The notes: generated by a model not told the origin, from the sequence alone. A DNA stretch of 55,958 nucleotides from an uncultured Prevotellaceae bacterium (GCA_902800495.1 CADCET010000028.1:37723-93680), one strand, 5' to 3'. Positions 40,873 to 50,073 are shown, numbered from the stretch's first letter. Program-made: numbers and translations.

Positions 40873-43590
40873 ATGGTAATTTACGCTATCGTCATATTCA
40901 TTGCAATTCTCGTTGGCATGGCTATTTCCGTCTATGCTTTTGGCACAGGAGGAAAGCGCAAAAAGATATTCCAGGACATCTACTTCTCCATCGAGGATAA
41001 CGATGGTGTAGGTGTGTTGTACACAAAGACAGGCGAATATTCTGCGATACTTAGACTGACGAATCCCGTCCAGAAGTTTTCTGCCAATATCGACAGCTAC
41101 TATGAGTTTACCCATCTGATGACGGCTCTTGCCCAGACATTAGGTGAGGGCTATGCCATTCACAAGCAGGATATCTTTATCAGAAAACGGTTCAAAGACG
41201 AGTCCGGGGAAGCCCATGAGTTCCTTTCTAAATCATACTTTGACTATTTCAAGGGACGTGAATACACAGACAATGAGACCTATCTCATTATCACACAGGA
41301 ATCCAAGAAAAGCCGTCTATTCTCCTATGACGGTAAGAAATGGCGAGATTTCCTTGCGAAGATACACAAGGTTCATGACCAGCTCAGGGATTCCGGCATT
41401 CCAGCCAGTTTCTTGGGCAAGGAAGAAGCGCGTGTCTATGTTGACAGGTATTTCTCCATGAACTTCCAGGACAAGACTGTTTCGATGACGAACTTCAACG
41501 TTGATGAAGAGTGTATCTCCATGGGAAACAGACGCTGTAAGGTGTATAGCCTTGTGGATGTTGACTGTACCAACCTCCCCACCCTTATCAGGCCGTTCAC
41601 AAACATAGAGGTCAACAACACCTCCATGCCTGTGGATCTCGTTTCAGCCGTTGACAGCATCCCCCATGCTGAGACCGTCGTTTACAATCAGATGATCTTC
41701 ATGCCGAACCAGAAGCGTGAGCTGTCAATGCTTGACAAGAAGAAAAACCGCCATGCGTCTATTCCGAACCCATCTAACCAGATAGCCGTCGAGGACATCA
41801 AGCGTGTTCAGGATGTGATAGCCAGGGAAAGCAAGCAGTTGGTATATAGCCATTTCAATATCGTGGTGGCCATGCCAGCAGATGAAGACATCCAGAAATG
41901 CACCAACCATATCGAGAATGCTTTCAGCCGTATAGGCATCCATATCAGCAAGAGAGCCTATAACCAGCTTGAACTGTTCGTCAACTCTTTCCCCGGAAAC
42001 TGCTATGGTATGAGTCAGGACTATGACCGTTTCCTGACTCTCAGTGACGCTGCTGCCTGTCTGATGTACAAGGAGCATATCCAGCATAGTGAGGAAACAC
42101 CACTGAAGATCTATTATACAGACCGTCAGGGTGTACCTGTAGCCATCGATATCAGCGGTAAGGAAGGTAAGGAAAAGATTACCGACAACTCCAATTTCTT
42201 CTGCCTTGGCCCATCTGGTTCAGGTAAATCATTCCACATGAACAGCGTAGTACGTCAGATGTGGGAGCAGAACACCGATGTTGTGATGGTCGATACGGGT
42301 AACTCTTATGAGGGCCTGTGTGAGTATGTAGGCGGTAAGTATATCAGCTATACAGAGGAGCATCCAATCACCATGAACCCCTTCCGTATCAAGCGTGAGG
42401 AGCTGAATGTGGAGAAGACTGGATTCCTGAAGAACCTTGTCATGCTCATCTGGAAAGGAACACAGGGTAATCCCACCAAGACCGAGGAACGCCTTGTTGA
42501 GCAGGTCATCAGTGAGTATTACGATGTGTATTTCAATGGTTTCAAGGGCTTCACACCGCCACAGCGCGATGACCTCAGAAAGAGTCTCATTATCGATGAT
42601 CGCAACCGTCATACCAACTCCGAAGAGACTGAGGAGGCAAAGAAAGCCCGTATCGAGGGAATGATTGATGAGATCGAGAGAAAGCGCAAGGAGCTGAAGG
42701 TGAAGGAACTGTCCTTCAACTCTTTCTATGAGTTCAGTGTGCAGCGTATTCCAGACATCTGCCAGGAGAACAGCATCACAAGCATTGATGTATCCACCTA
42801 TCGCTATATGATGAAGGACTTCTACCGTGGCGGTAATCATGACAAGACACTGAATGAAGACCTCGACTCTACCCTGTTCGATGAGACATTCATCGTCTTT
42901 GAGATTGACTCCATCAAGGATGACCCGCTCCTTTTCCCTCTTGTGACGCTTATCATTATGGATGTATTCATCCAGAAGATGCGTATCAAGAAAAACCGTA
43001 AGGTTCTGGTCATCGAAGAGGCATGGAAGGCCATAGCATCCCCGATGATGGCAGAATATATCAAGTACCTGTATAAGACAGCCAGAAAGTTCTGGGCCAG
43101 TGTCGGTGTGGTGACACAGGAAATTCAGGATATTGTCGGCAGTCCCATTGTGAAGGAAGCCATCATCAACAACTCTGATGTGGTGATGCTGCTTGACCAA
43201 AGCAAGTTCCGTGAGCGATTCGATGAGATTCAGTCTATCCTTGGACTCACTGATGTTGACTGCAAGAAGATCTTCACCATCAACAGGCTCGAAAACAAGG
43301 AAGGACGCAGTTTCTTCCGTGAGGTGTATATCCGTCGTGGAGCCGTGGGAGCCGTCTTTGGTGTTGAGGAGCCTCGTGAATGCTACATGACCTACACCAC
43401 GGAACGTGCTGAGAAGGAAGCTCTGAAGCTCTATAAGAAGGAGCTGAACTGTGACCATCAGCATGCCATCGAGGCATATGTTCGTGACTGGAACAGGTCT
43501 GGAATAAGCAAGAGCCTGCCCTTTGCCCAGAAGGTCAACCAAGCCGGGCATGTGTTGAATCTCAAACCCAACAAAACAGCCATTGCATAG
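40873..43590 (+). CDS. traG: Conjugation ATPase TraG (VirB4 family)
   Basis: Large cytosolic ATPase of 905 aa that energises the type IV secretion channel. An N-terminal membrane segment (MVIYAIVIFIAILVGMAISV) precedes the VirB4 N-domain. Walker A is near residue 446 (GPSGSGKSF), Walker B is KVLVIEEAWKAIASPMMAEY, and downstream ARKFWASVGVVTQEIQDIVG and the arginine-finger region ITNRLENKEGRS-like TINRLENKEGRSFFREVY complete the fold. The name follows the Bacteroides CTn usage, in which TraG is VirB4, not the VirD4 coupling protein. Length fits the family. No stop or frameshift is seen. Its stop is followed 2 nt later by the next start, so it is coupled with the 854-aa gene. Confidence 0.92.
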   Translation: MVIYAIVIFIAILVGMAISVYAFGTGGKRKKIFQDIYFSIEDNDGVGVLYTKTGEYSAILRLTNPVQKFSANIDSYYEFTHLMTALAQTLGEGYAIHKQDIFIRKRFKDESGEAHEFLSKSYFDYFKGREYTDNETYLIITQESKKSRLFSYDGKKWRDFLAKIHKVHDQLRDSGIPASFLGKEEARVYVDRYFSMNFQDKTVSMTNFNVDEECISMGNRRCKVYSLVDVDCTNLPTLIRPFTNIEVNNTSMPVDLVSAVDSIPHAETVVYNQMIFMPNQKRELSMLDKKKNRHASIPNPSNQIAVEDIKRVQDVIARESKQLVYSHFNIVVAMPADEDIQKCTNHIENAFSRIGIHISKRAYNQLELFVNSFPGNCYGMSQDYDRFLTLSDAAACLMYKEHIQHSEETPLKIYYTDRQGVPVAIDISGKEGKEKITDNSNFFCLGPSGSGKSFHMNSVVRQMWEQNTDVVMVDTGNSYEGLCEYVGGKYISYTEEHPITMNPFRIKREELNVEKTGFLKNLVMLIWKGTQGNPTKTEERLVEQVISEYYDVYFNGFKGFTPPQRDDLRKSLIIDDRNRHTNSEETEEAKKARIEGMIDEIERKRKELKVKELSFNSFYEFSVQRIPDICQENSITSIDVSTYRYMMKDFYRGGNHDKTLNEDLDSTLFDETFIVFEIDSIKDDPLLFPLVTLIIMDVFIQKMRIKKNRKVLVIEEAWKAIASPMMAEYIKYLYKTARKFWASVGVVTQEIQDIVGSPIVKEAIINNSDVVMLLDQSKFRERFDEIQSILGLTDVDCKKIFTINRLENKEGRSFFREVYIRRGAVGAVFGVEEPRECYMTYTTERAEKEALKLYKKELNCDHQHAIEAYVRDWNRSGISKSLPFAQKVNQAGHVLNLKPNKTAIA

Positions 43591-43592
43591 TG

Positions 43593-46154
43593 ATGAAAGG
43601 TTTCAAGTTCATAGTGCTGATAGCCTGTACCCTGACTGTAGTAACAGCCAGGGCGCAGTACTATAGCATCAATATAGACGTTAAGACTGCTGCTGCCATG
43701 GCATCAGCCTATGCAACTGAAACCGTTGCTGAGACCTACTATAATGAACAGCTGAGTAAAATCCGGGAACATTACCAGGCAGCAGAAGTGGCGGCAGCAG
43801 GTATCTTCGCGGCAAAATACCTTGACCGTAAGGCTCTGACAGACCTTGGACTCTGGACGAGCAGCACGGAAAACTATTACTATCGTCGTATCTACCACAT
43901 GGTTTCTGCCAAGATCATGCCCAAGATATGGACTGTGGCAGGTATGATGTTGAAGAGTCCCCATAATGCGCTGTACTGGGGAACCTACCTGATGAAAGTC
44001 TGTGAGGAAACCAAGACTCTCTGCTACCAGTTCGAGTCAATCGTCACCAACAGTCGGCTAACCTTCAGTGACATTGCCTTTCTGGAAATCAGTCAGGATA
44101 TTGCAGATATTCTGAAGCTTTCCGAATTGGGTGGTATGGACTGGAAGGGAATGCTTGATAACATGTCAAACATCGGCAACTATCTCACTGTTGACAATCT
44201 GAAGGAAGACATCAACAATCTATATGAGATGGGAGTCAGCCTTGCTTCGGCAGGTGTTGGCAATGTCTCTGGAGCCATTTTGCAAGGTAGCACCTTCAAC
44301 GGCGTAATCGACAGCAAGATCGGTTCTGTCATCACCATTGCAGACAATATATATACCCTCTATGAGCAGCTTGATAATGATGCAGGGGGAACCATCCTCG
44401 GACTTATCGGAGGTCAGGAAGGTCTTGCCAACCTGTTCAACCTGTCAAACTATAATGTCACCTCCTGGATTACGGACTATGCCCGTGAAGGAATGGGACA
44501 GTACTATACTCAGCGTTGGTATATCTACAGACGCGATTACGGCAGTGAGGTGCTGTGTGACTACAATCCTCCTACTGATGACAACTCCATCATCTATGGT
44601 TCTCAATGGTATCGCATTGCCACCACTGATCCTAATTACACTCCGACTTCATCCGAATATCAGGCGATTCTCCATAACTCGGAGAACTATGCCGGTTGGT
44701 CAAGGGAAAGAGTCAACCAGCTGAATAATTCTCATGACGGTTTCACATATAACTTCTCCTACTATACCCAGGCCTACATCATCAGCAGGTCAAGTAGCGG
44801 ACAATATGCCAAGTCGTATGCTGACAGAATCTATGTCACCAAGAGCTGGGACAATCAGGAAGTCGTCTATGAGGATGTCTTTGACTCTTACACAATGGAC
44901 ATTAATACTTTCAAGGCCGGGATGAATGCTCGTCTTGCAGAGTACAACGATAATGACCAAGGCTACAGATACTATCTGGGCCATGATGCCAAGAACTACT
45001 ATCAGGCTACCGATGCCAAGAAACTCGAAGGATGTGAGACTGTCACTATCAGCATCACCTGTAATGACGGTGCCAAGTTAGGTGAAGGTTCGACACAGTA
45101 TAAATGTAACAGCTGTGGAGGTTCACCATCGGCACATACGAAAGAGTGTTCCATGGCCACCACCTTGACAGAAAGCTCCATCGACACCTCAGAGCTTGAT
45201 TCCCAGTGTCAGGAAGCAGAGAGTGAGATTGCACTGCTCCAGTCGCAGATAGATGCTCTTGAAGCAGAGAACAGTGAACTCCTGAAGTTGATTTCTCAGT
45301 CAAGCATCGAGGAAGCAGTCACCTACCGCAGACAGTACAATGCCAATAAGGATAAAATATCACAGCTCAACACCCAGCTTACCAGCTGGAAGAACAAGTT
45401 GAAGGATATTCAGCAGGCTCAGCAGGAGGCGGCAGATGGTGAAGCCGTTGTCACAGATGACTATTACCGCATCCCGGCCATTATGCAGGACTGCAAGACA
45501 GCCTATAATCTGACATGGCAGGATGGCGGCTCATGGAATGGCTATACCTTTACAAGGACAGCCACCATGCCGAATATCCGTGGAACCGTCACCTTCAAAG
45601 CAGAGGTCTCTATTGCGAGAAGACCCAAGTATTTCCTTGGTATCAAGATACACAGGGCTATTGTCCAGATTAGCTGGACGCTTTCGACAAGCTATAGTGA
45701 CACACAGGTTGTTGATGTCATAGAGTTAGACCCATCCAAGAGTGACCAGGAAAAAGCAGACGAGGTGAATGCCCGACTTTCAGAGATTGCCCAGGAATAC
45801 CCATCCTGTCAAATATCCACGGAATATGCCAAGTCCGCCCCTGCAGAAGAGGATGACACGGAAGACACCTACCATCTTCTTTGGTCGAGTGACAGACTGG
45901 AGATAGCCCGTGAGATTGACTCACGGCTTACCAAGATCTATGCAGACTTGGTTTCCTTGGAAAAAATGATGCACTATAAGCATTCCATCATAGATATGCT
46001 CAAAGAGATTGCACCATATATCAATGATGAGGATGGCCGTAGGCTCACGTTGCTTGAACAATGCAGGAGGCGTTGGCTCAGACATGCTGCCAACAGTTCA
46101 CATTCCGTAGGTTACAATGGAAAATATGACGATGATGAAAACAATGAAGAATAG
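43593..46154 (+). CDS. Large exported protein of the transfer operon, coiled-coil and Cys-rich
   Basis: Exported protein of about 853 aa that I do not recognise as a named family. The signal peptide is MKGFKFIVLIACTLTVVTARA. The first 250 residues are helical with many alanines (AAEVAAAGIFAAKYLD); the middle is rich in Tyr/Asn/Ser (NYYYRRIYHM, YTQRWYIYRRDYGSEVLC). A short cysteine cluster follows (QYKCNSCGGSPSAHTKECSM), then a clear coiled coil (ESEIALLQSQIDALEAENSE). Position between VirB4 and two further exported proteins suggests a periplasmic part of the channel or a surface adhesin for mating. It overlaps the next gene by 11 nt. Start at the ATG at 43593 rather than the GTG 3 nt earlier. 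Confidence 0.7.
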   Translation: MKGFKFIVLIACTLTVVTARAQYYSINIDVKTAAAMASAYATETVAETYYNEQLSKIREHYQAAEVAAAGIFAAKYLDRKALTDLGLWTSSTENYYYRRIYHMVSAKIMPKIWTVAGMMLKSPHNALYWGTYLMKVCEETKTLCYQFESIVTNSRLTFSDIAFLEISQDIADILKLSELGGMDWKGMLDNMSNIGNYLTVDNLKEDINNLYEMGVSLASAGVGNVSGAILQGSTFNGVIDSKIGSVITIADNIYTLYEQLDNDAGGTILGLIGGQEGLANLFNLSNYNVTSWITDYAREGMGQYYTQRWYIYRRDYGSEVLCDYNPPTDDNSIIYGSQWYRIATTDPNYTPTSSEYQAILHNSENYAGWSRERVNQLNNSHDGFTYNFSYYTQAYIISRSSSGQYAKSYADRIYVTKSWDNQEVVYEDVFDSYTMDINTFKAGMNARLAEYNDNDQGYRYYLGHDAKNYYQATDAKKLEGCETVTISITCNDGAKLGEGSTQYKCNSCGGSPSAHTKECSMATTLTESSIDTSELDSQCQEAESEIALLQSQIDALEAENSELLKLISQSSIEEAVTYRRQYNANKDKISQLNTQLTSWKNKLKDIQQAQQEAADGEAVVTDDYYRIPAIMQDCKTAYNLTWQDGGSWNGYTFTRTATMPNIRGTVTFKAEVSIARRPKYFLGIKIHRAIVQISWTLSTSYSDTQVVDVIELDPSKSDQEKADEVNARLSEIAQEYPSCQISTEYAKSAPAEEDDTEDTYHLLWSSDRLEIAREIDSRLTKIYADLVSLEKMMHYKHSIIDMLKEIAPYINDEDGRRLTLLEQCRRRWLRHAANSSHSVGYNGKYDDDENNEE

Positions 46155-46872
46155 GTACAGGTACGGCATCTTATTCATTTTGATGCTTTTCCCTACCATT
46201 ATGAAGGCACAGTACGGCTTTGACTTCGTAAGTGTCGAAGCCTATATCGAAGACCACAAGACACAGCGAAGCCTGTTGTTGGTTCGCTCCACCTTGGAGG
46301 CCAGCAACAAACTGTTGCATGACTATAGCAGCACGGCCAATATCGAGTATAAGGACTTGAACGTGGAGCTGGACAAATACACGCGAGCCTTTGATATCAT
46401 TGACATTCTCTATCAGGGCTTGCGTACCAGCCTGAATGTCTATTCCACCTATGAGACCGTATCTGACAGGATTCAGGATTATAAGAAGATGCTGGAAGAC
46501 TTCAATGAGAAATGCCTCTCGCGGGGTAATATCGTAAGTACTGATACGCTACTGATAAGCATCAATCGGAAAGCCATTGAGAAAATAGCCTCTGAAGGAG
46601 AGAATCTTTATCGCTCTGTCAGTGATTTGATTCTCTATGCCACTGGAGCTGCTGCCTGTTCCACATCAGATCTCCTGCTTGTTCTCAATAGCATCAACAC
46701 CTCATTAGACAATATCCGAACCCACCTAAACAAGGCATATTTCGACACATGGAGATACATTCAGGTACGTATCGGCTATTGGAAGAGACAGGTATATCGT
46801 GCCAAGACAAAACAGGAGATTGTCAATGATGCCTTTGGAAGATGGAGGGTTGCTGGAGCACTTGGATATTAA
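46144..46872 (+). CDS. Exported helical protein of the transfer operon
   Basis: Exported protein of 242 aa. The signal peptide is RYGILFILMLFPTIMKAQYG. The mature part is almost entirely helical (TQRSLLLVRSTLEASNKLLH, YETVSDRIQDYKKMLEDFNE, SINTSLDNIRTHLNKAY) and resembles in architecture the VirB5/TraI-like periplasmic proteins that follow VirB4 in Bacteroidetes elements, but I cannot name the family with certainty. Several ATGs are close together (46117, 46126, 46132, 46135, 46144); the last gives the tightest signal peptide. It overlaps the end of the 854-aa gene and ends 18 nt before the next gene. Confidence 0.65.
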   Translation: MKNRYRYGILFILMLFPTIMKAQYGFDFVSVEAYIEDHKTQRSLLLVRSTLEASNKLLHDYSSTANIEYKDLNVELDKYTRAFDIIDILYQGLRTSLNVYSTYETVSDRIQDYKKMLEDFNEKCLSRGNIVSTDTLLISINRKAIEKIASEGENLYRSVSDLILYATGAAACSTSDLLLVLNSINTSLDNIRTHLNKAYFDTWRYIQVRIGYWKRQVYRAKTKQEIVNDAFGRWRVAGALGY

Positions 46873-46890
46873 CAGTAAAAACGAATAGAT

Positions 46891-47682
46891 ATGACTCGAA
46901 GAAAACAAATTAGGATGTTCATCCTTGCCGCGTGTGGCTTAATCCCCTGTACCCTACAGGCACAGGTGAGTGTGTCATACAACCACGATGAAGCCAAGAT
47001 GAACCAAATTACCGTTATGGAGATTGGAGCAGGTGGCCTGACTCCATCATGGTACTATGACCTGTTTCATAACAGTTATCAACAGAGTGCTGCATCGAAA
47101 AACAAGCTGTCATACCGAACACTGGCAGGCGTTGCTGCATACCAGCAGATTGGTGATGCCGAGGATGTTGACAGCGCATTGACCAAAAGGGCAAAGGTAG
47201 AAGCCCTGAATGTTGCAGACCGAAGCGGCGGTGCTCTTGACTTGGCATGGGTTGCTGAAGGTTCAAAGGTTACCAACAAGCTTCAGGACTACCAGAATAA
47301 TATCAACAGGATTGTTGGTGCAGGAGGTAATTTCTCTGATAAAGAGCGTTGGGAGAGCTATTACAACATGTTCCAATGCGCCATCCGTGCCACTCAGGAG
47401 GCATACATGCCCAATGCACAGCGAAAGAAGCAGTATCTCCAGATCTATGCAGACATCTGTAAGCAGAATGAAACGCTGGTCAACTATCTTGTTCAGCTAA
47501 ACAATCAAAAGAGAACTTCGGAACTTCTATCTGCAACGGCTGTCCGCACTGACAGAAGGGGCGAATTTGCCACGGCAGCGCATAACAGATGGAGGGATGC
47601 AGGACTGAGTACTGCAAGAAACACAAATAATAACGGAGGTGCTACCGGTGGTGATGGCACTCCCATCGTAACACATGAGTAG
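46891..47682 (+). CDS. Exported conjugation protein, possibly DUF5045
   Basis: Exported protein of 263 aa with a signal peptide (RMFILAACGLIPCTLQAQVS). Mature part: a region with QITVMEIGAGGLTPSWYYDL, a helical core (TLAGVAAYQQIGDAEDVDSA, NKLQDYQNNINRIVGAGG) and a low-complexity tail (NTNNNGGATGGDGTPIV). I believe it matches DUF5045, a family seen next to transfer genes in Bacteroidales elements, but could not check. Like the preceding protein it is probably periplasmic and part of the VirB5-like or pilus-tip set. It is the last intact gene of the transfer operon: the next frame is truncated. Confidence 0.6.
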   Translation: MTRRKQIRMFILAACGLIPCTLQAQVSVSYNHDEAKMNQITVMEIGAGGLTPSWYYDLFHNSYQQSAASKNKLSYRTLAGVAAYQQIGDAEDVDSALTKRAKVEALNVADRSGGALDLAWVAEGSKVTNKLQDYQNNINRIVGAGGNFSDKERWESYYNMFQCAIRATQEAYMPNAQRKKQYLQIYADICKQNETLVNYLVQLNNQKRTSELLSATAVRTDRRGEFATAAHNRWRDAGLSTARNTNNNGGATGGDGTPIVTHE

Positions 47683-47685
47683 CAT

Positions 47686-48126
47686 ATGGCAGACAGTAGT
47701 ATTCTCTCAGATTTTGGCATCAATATCCTTGAAGAGGAGATTGATGATGTGATTTTCCAGACTAATGAGTTCCTTTGTGATGCCACCTTCACGGGGTCAC
47801 AAGGCCCGTTTTGGTGGAAACTGGTGGTTATCAGATATAACAAGTTTTGGAACTCCAAAACCATCTGTAAATCAATTACTTGGAAATTTGTCTTGCGAGA
47901 CAAGTGCTCTCGGAGGGACAAAAACGGGACAAAATCGAAAGAAATCATATCTAACTATTTGTCTGGTTCTTCCATCATTTCAAACATCGCGATTGCAGGT
48001 GCAAAGTTACGAAATTGTTCCGATATAAACGAAGGAATTCAAATAAATTTGAGATTTATATTACCATATCCAATGATAGGAAACAAATACTCTGATTTTA
48101 TTGAATGGTTAAAAATAGAAATATAA
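47686..48126 (+). pseudogene. Truncated transfer gene with a foreign 3' end
   Basis: The frame starts 3 nt after the previous stop, in proper operon position, as MADSSILSDFGINILEEEID and continues DVIFQTNEFLCDATF for about 43 residues of ordinary protein-like sequence. From about 47811 composition changes: the sequence turns A+T rich and the translation becomes WWKLVVIRYNKFWNSKTICK and KCSRRDKNGTKSKE, unlike a domain. No VirB6/TraJ-like, TraK, TraM, TraN or TraO gene follows, so I infer that a deletion joined the first part of a transfer gene to unrelated DNA. Whether the 146-aa product is made is unknown. Confidence 0.55.
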
Positions 48127-48201
48127 ATTTTCAAGGGCCACTATGTCCAAGAAATGCCGTTCCTTTGCATCATCGATTAAGAAAACTAAATTATATAAGT
48201 T

Positions 48202-48531
48202 ATGATAGGAAATGAAAATAACCCCGAGAACGTACCTACTAAGAAGGAGGTTAACGATCTCATTCAGCGCATCAGCGTGCTGGAAGATTTGCTTTGCGTA
48301 GGCAAAGAAGTGCTTACCCTTGAAGAAGCTGCCCTGTTTATGGGCATCAGTCGCAGTACTCTCTACAAGATGACACATAGTAGTGCCATCCCGTTCTACC
48401 GTCCAAACGGCAAGCTCATCTACTTTGAGAAGTGTGAGTTGCTGTCATGGATGCGCAGGAACAGATCCATGTCGGAAGAGGAAGCAAACCAGAAAGCTCA
48501 TGAACTACTACAGAACATGGCAAAGGCTTAG
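48202..48531 (+). CDS. Excisionase-like helix-turn-helix protein
   Basis: DNA-binding protein of 109 aa, third single-module paralogue in the element. Helical N-terminus (KKEVNDLIQRISVLEDLLCV), then module EVLTLEEAALFMGISRSTLY, KMTHSSAIPFYRPNGKLIYF and EKCELLSWMRRN. It is closest in build to the protein at 36262. It begins the mobilization segment, 24 nt before a 129-aa gene and ahead of the relaxase genes, where such regulators commonly control the mobilization genes or help excision. Confidence 0.8.
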   Translation: MIGNENNPENVPTKKEVNDLIQRISVLEDLLCVGKEVLTLEEAALFMGISRSTLYKMTHSSAIPFYRPNGKLIYFEKCELLSWMRRNRSMSEEEANQKAHELLQNMAKA

Positions 48532-48554
48532 TATTAATAAAAAGTATTATTAAG

Positions 48555-48944
48555 ATGGATAATAATTCCGCAACCAATCCCGTGACAGAGTACATAGCAG
48601 ATTCTGTCGAGAAGCGATTTGAATCGCTCGAATCCCTCCGAAACGTAACGGAGGAAGTGTTTAACATTGACAAGGCGTTTTTCTGCGCTAATATTGTCCG
48701 CAACATGCTCCACTTGTTGACAAGCAGTGGTGACATCGAATTTCATAATGCAGAGTTCCAGCAGTTATTCTTTAATCATGTGGACACTCTACAACAATCC
48801 CTTCAGGACTATTTGAAGATCAAAACAAAGGATTTTCAGGAAGGAGTCCAGCAAGTCATAGACCTTACTGATGTTCTTTCTGAAGAAATTGATATTTTGG
48901 TTTCTCATGTGGATAAGGTTAGAAAATCAGGTGAGAATATTTAA
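48555..48944 (+). CDS. Helical protein of unknown function in the mobilization segment
   Basis: Soluble acidic protein of 129 aa that I do not recognise. It appears all-helical: SVEKRFESLESLRNVTEEVF, FFCANIVRNMLHLLTSSGD, HVDTLQQSLQDYLKIKTKDF and VIDLTDVLSEEIDILVSHVD. No signal peptide or membrane segment. It lies 24 nt after the excisionase-like gene and 12 nt before the winged-helix gene, so the three are probably one transcription unit. The composition is similar to that of the neighbours, which suggests it is a resident gene of the element rather than late cargo. Confidence 0.6.
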   Translation: MDNNSATNPVTEYIADSVEKRFESLESLRNVTEEVFNIDKAFFCANIVRNMLHLLTSSGDIEFHNAEFQQLFFNHVDTLQQSLQDYLKIKTKDFQEGVQQVIDLTDVLSEEIDILVSHVDKVRKSGENI

Positions 48945-48956
48945 TCTTTAATAAAG

Positions 48957-49862
48957 ATGAACTCCAAGGAGAATTTCTATTGTCTCGTCCTGTCCACGGG
49001 GCAGGCGAGATACCTTGCTACAAGCAAGTACGGGATAGACCGAATGAAAGCCCTAATGTCACTCGTAGAATTGGCATCCACTGAGAACCATAGCTATGAA
49101 AAGAAAGGATTCTCAACTGACATTTATATCGGTCAGGTGGTCATGTCCGAGGTAGAACTATCCCGTCTTTGGAAGTGTGACCGCAAGACCGTTTCAAAGG
49201 TTCTCGATACGATGAACGAACTTGGACTTGTCTCAAGCGAACAGAACAACCGCACAAGTATTCATACTCTGCTGTGCATCTCTGCCTGGTATGTTGACGG
49301 GACGAAGATTCTCAATCCCTTCTATGTTCCTATGAAGGATCGTTTCCCAGATGAAACATGCCCAGCCAATCATGATACTATCAATGGGGGTGTGGGTTCT
49401 GCTGATTCCCCATCAAACCCAGCACAGTCGGAACAGAATCCTGCAATTGTTCCAGAGGAAAACGTTCGCAGCGGATTGGTTCCTGAATCTCAACAGTCCA
49501 TATCCCACGACAACCCTACAATATATAATAATGTAAAGGGTGCCGAGGATGGTGGTCGCTACACTTCTGGCGATGCCGCTTCAGGAGTGTATCAACAAAA
49601 GGGAAAAGAATACAGTGTTGATAGTTCACCCTCCAGCCCTCATGTAGTTAAGTTGGTTGATAAAGTAGGTAGCCAGGTCATCCGTGATGTCACTGACAAG
49701 TTTGAGTCCGATACCGATAAAACTGTATCAGCAGGAGTCGAGTTTGCGCCAGACAATGGTAAACCGATTCCGGGCTTAACCCCTGGCTCCGATCCTAATA
49801 GGTCTTACCACTCTATGCGAGATCTTCAGATAGACCATATGAACCAGCTGGAAAAGAAATAA
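48957..49862 (+). CDS. Winged-helix replication/mobilization-type protein
   Basis: Protein of 301 aa. The first ~110 residues look like a winged helix of the replication-initiator or DnaD type: KYGIDRMKALMSLVELAST, VVMSEVELSRLWKCDRKTVS, KVLDTMNELGLVSSEQNNRT. The remaining two thirds are polar and disordered (SADSPSNPAQSEQNPAIVPE, GVYQQKGKEYSVDSSPSSP), rich in Ser, Pro and Asp, ending DLQIDHMNQLEKK. Genes of this type are often found just upstream of mobC/mobA in Bacteroidales mobilizable elements, but the function is not established. No nuclease or Rep catalytic motif is present. The oriT-like hairpin starts 80 nt after its stop. Confidence 0.6.
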   Translation: MNSKENFYCLVLSTGQARYLATSKYGIDRMKALMSLVELASTENHSYEKKGFSTDIYIGQVVMSEVELSRLWKCDRKTVSKVLDTMNELGLVSSEQNNRTSIHTLLCISAWYVDGTKILNPFYVPMKDRFPDETCPANHDTINGGVGSADSPSNPAQSEQNPAIVPEENVRSGLVPESQQSISHDNPTIYNNVKGAEDGGRYTSGDAASGVYQQKGKEYSVDSSPSSPHVVKLVDKVGSQVIRDVTDKFESDTDKTVSAGVEFAPDNGKPIPGLTPGSDPNRSYHSMRDLQIDHMNQLEKK

Positions 49863-49942
49863 CTGATAGTCAGTTCCATGCGCAGCGAGCACGGTGTCGA
49901 AAGCATTGTGGATTGTCGTACAAGCCGAAACGTCTCTTATTG

Positions 49943-50003
49943 CAAGAAGTTCCAATGTAGTACAAAAGGGGCGAACCCCTTTGTACTTCCCATTGGATTC
50001 TTG
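49943..50003. other. Candidate origin of transfer (extended interrupted hairpin)
   Basis: A 61-nt imperfect palindrome. The inner stem AGTACAAAAGGGG (49959-49971) pairs with CCCCTTTGTACT (49976-49987) around the loop CGAA, with one bulged A; TCCAATG (49951-49957) pairs with CATTGGA (49991-49997); CAAGAA (49943-49948) pairs with TTCTTG (49998-50003). A short GCTCGCAAGCTCGC repeat follows at 50008. It lies 70 nt ahead of the MobC-like gene and next to the relaxase, the usual place for oriT in this group. No nic site could be assigned. Confidence 0.55.
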
Positions 50004-50073
50004 AACGCTCGCAAGCTCGCATTGGGCTGACCACGAAATTTTAGAAAGAATATCAAAATAATTATTTTAGAAA

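Noticed and set aside
42229-43551. Antisense frame of 440 codons inside traG
   Set aside because: The plus frame encodes the VirB4 ATPase with both Walker motifs. The antisense translation has no domain-like features.
47505-47948. Minus-strand frame of 147 codons at the transfer-operon break
   Set aside because: Half of it is antisense to an intact exported-protein gene. Only the short stretch 47812-47862 in another minus frame looked interesting and is reported separately.
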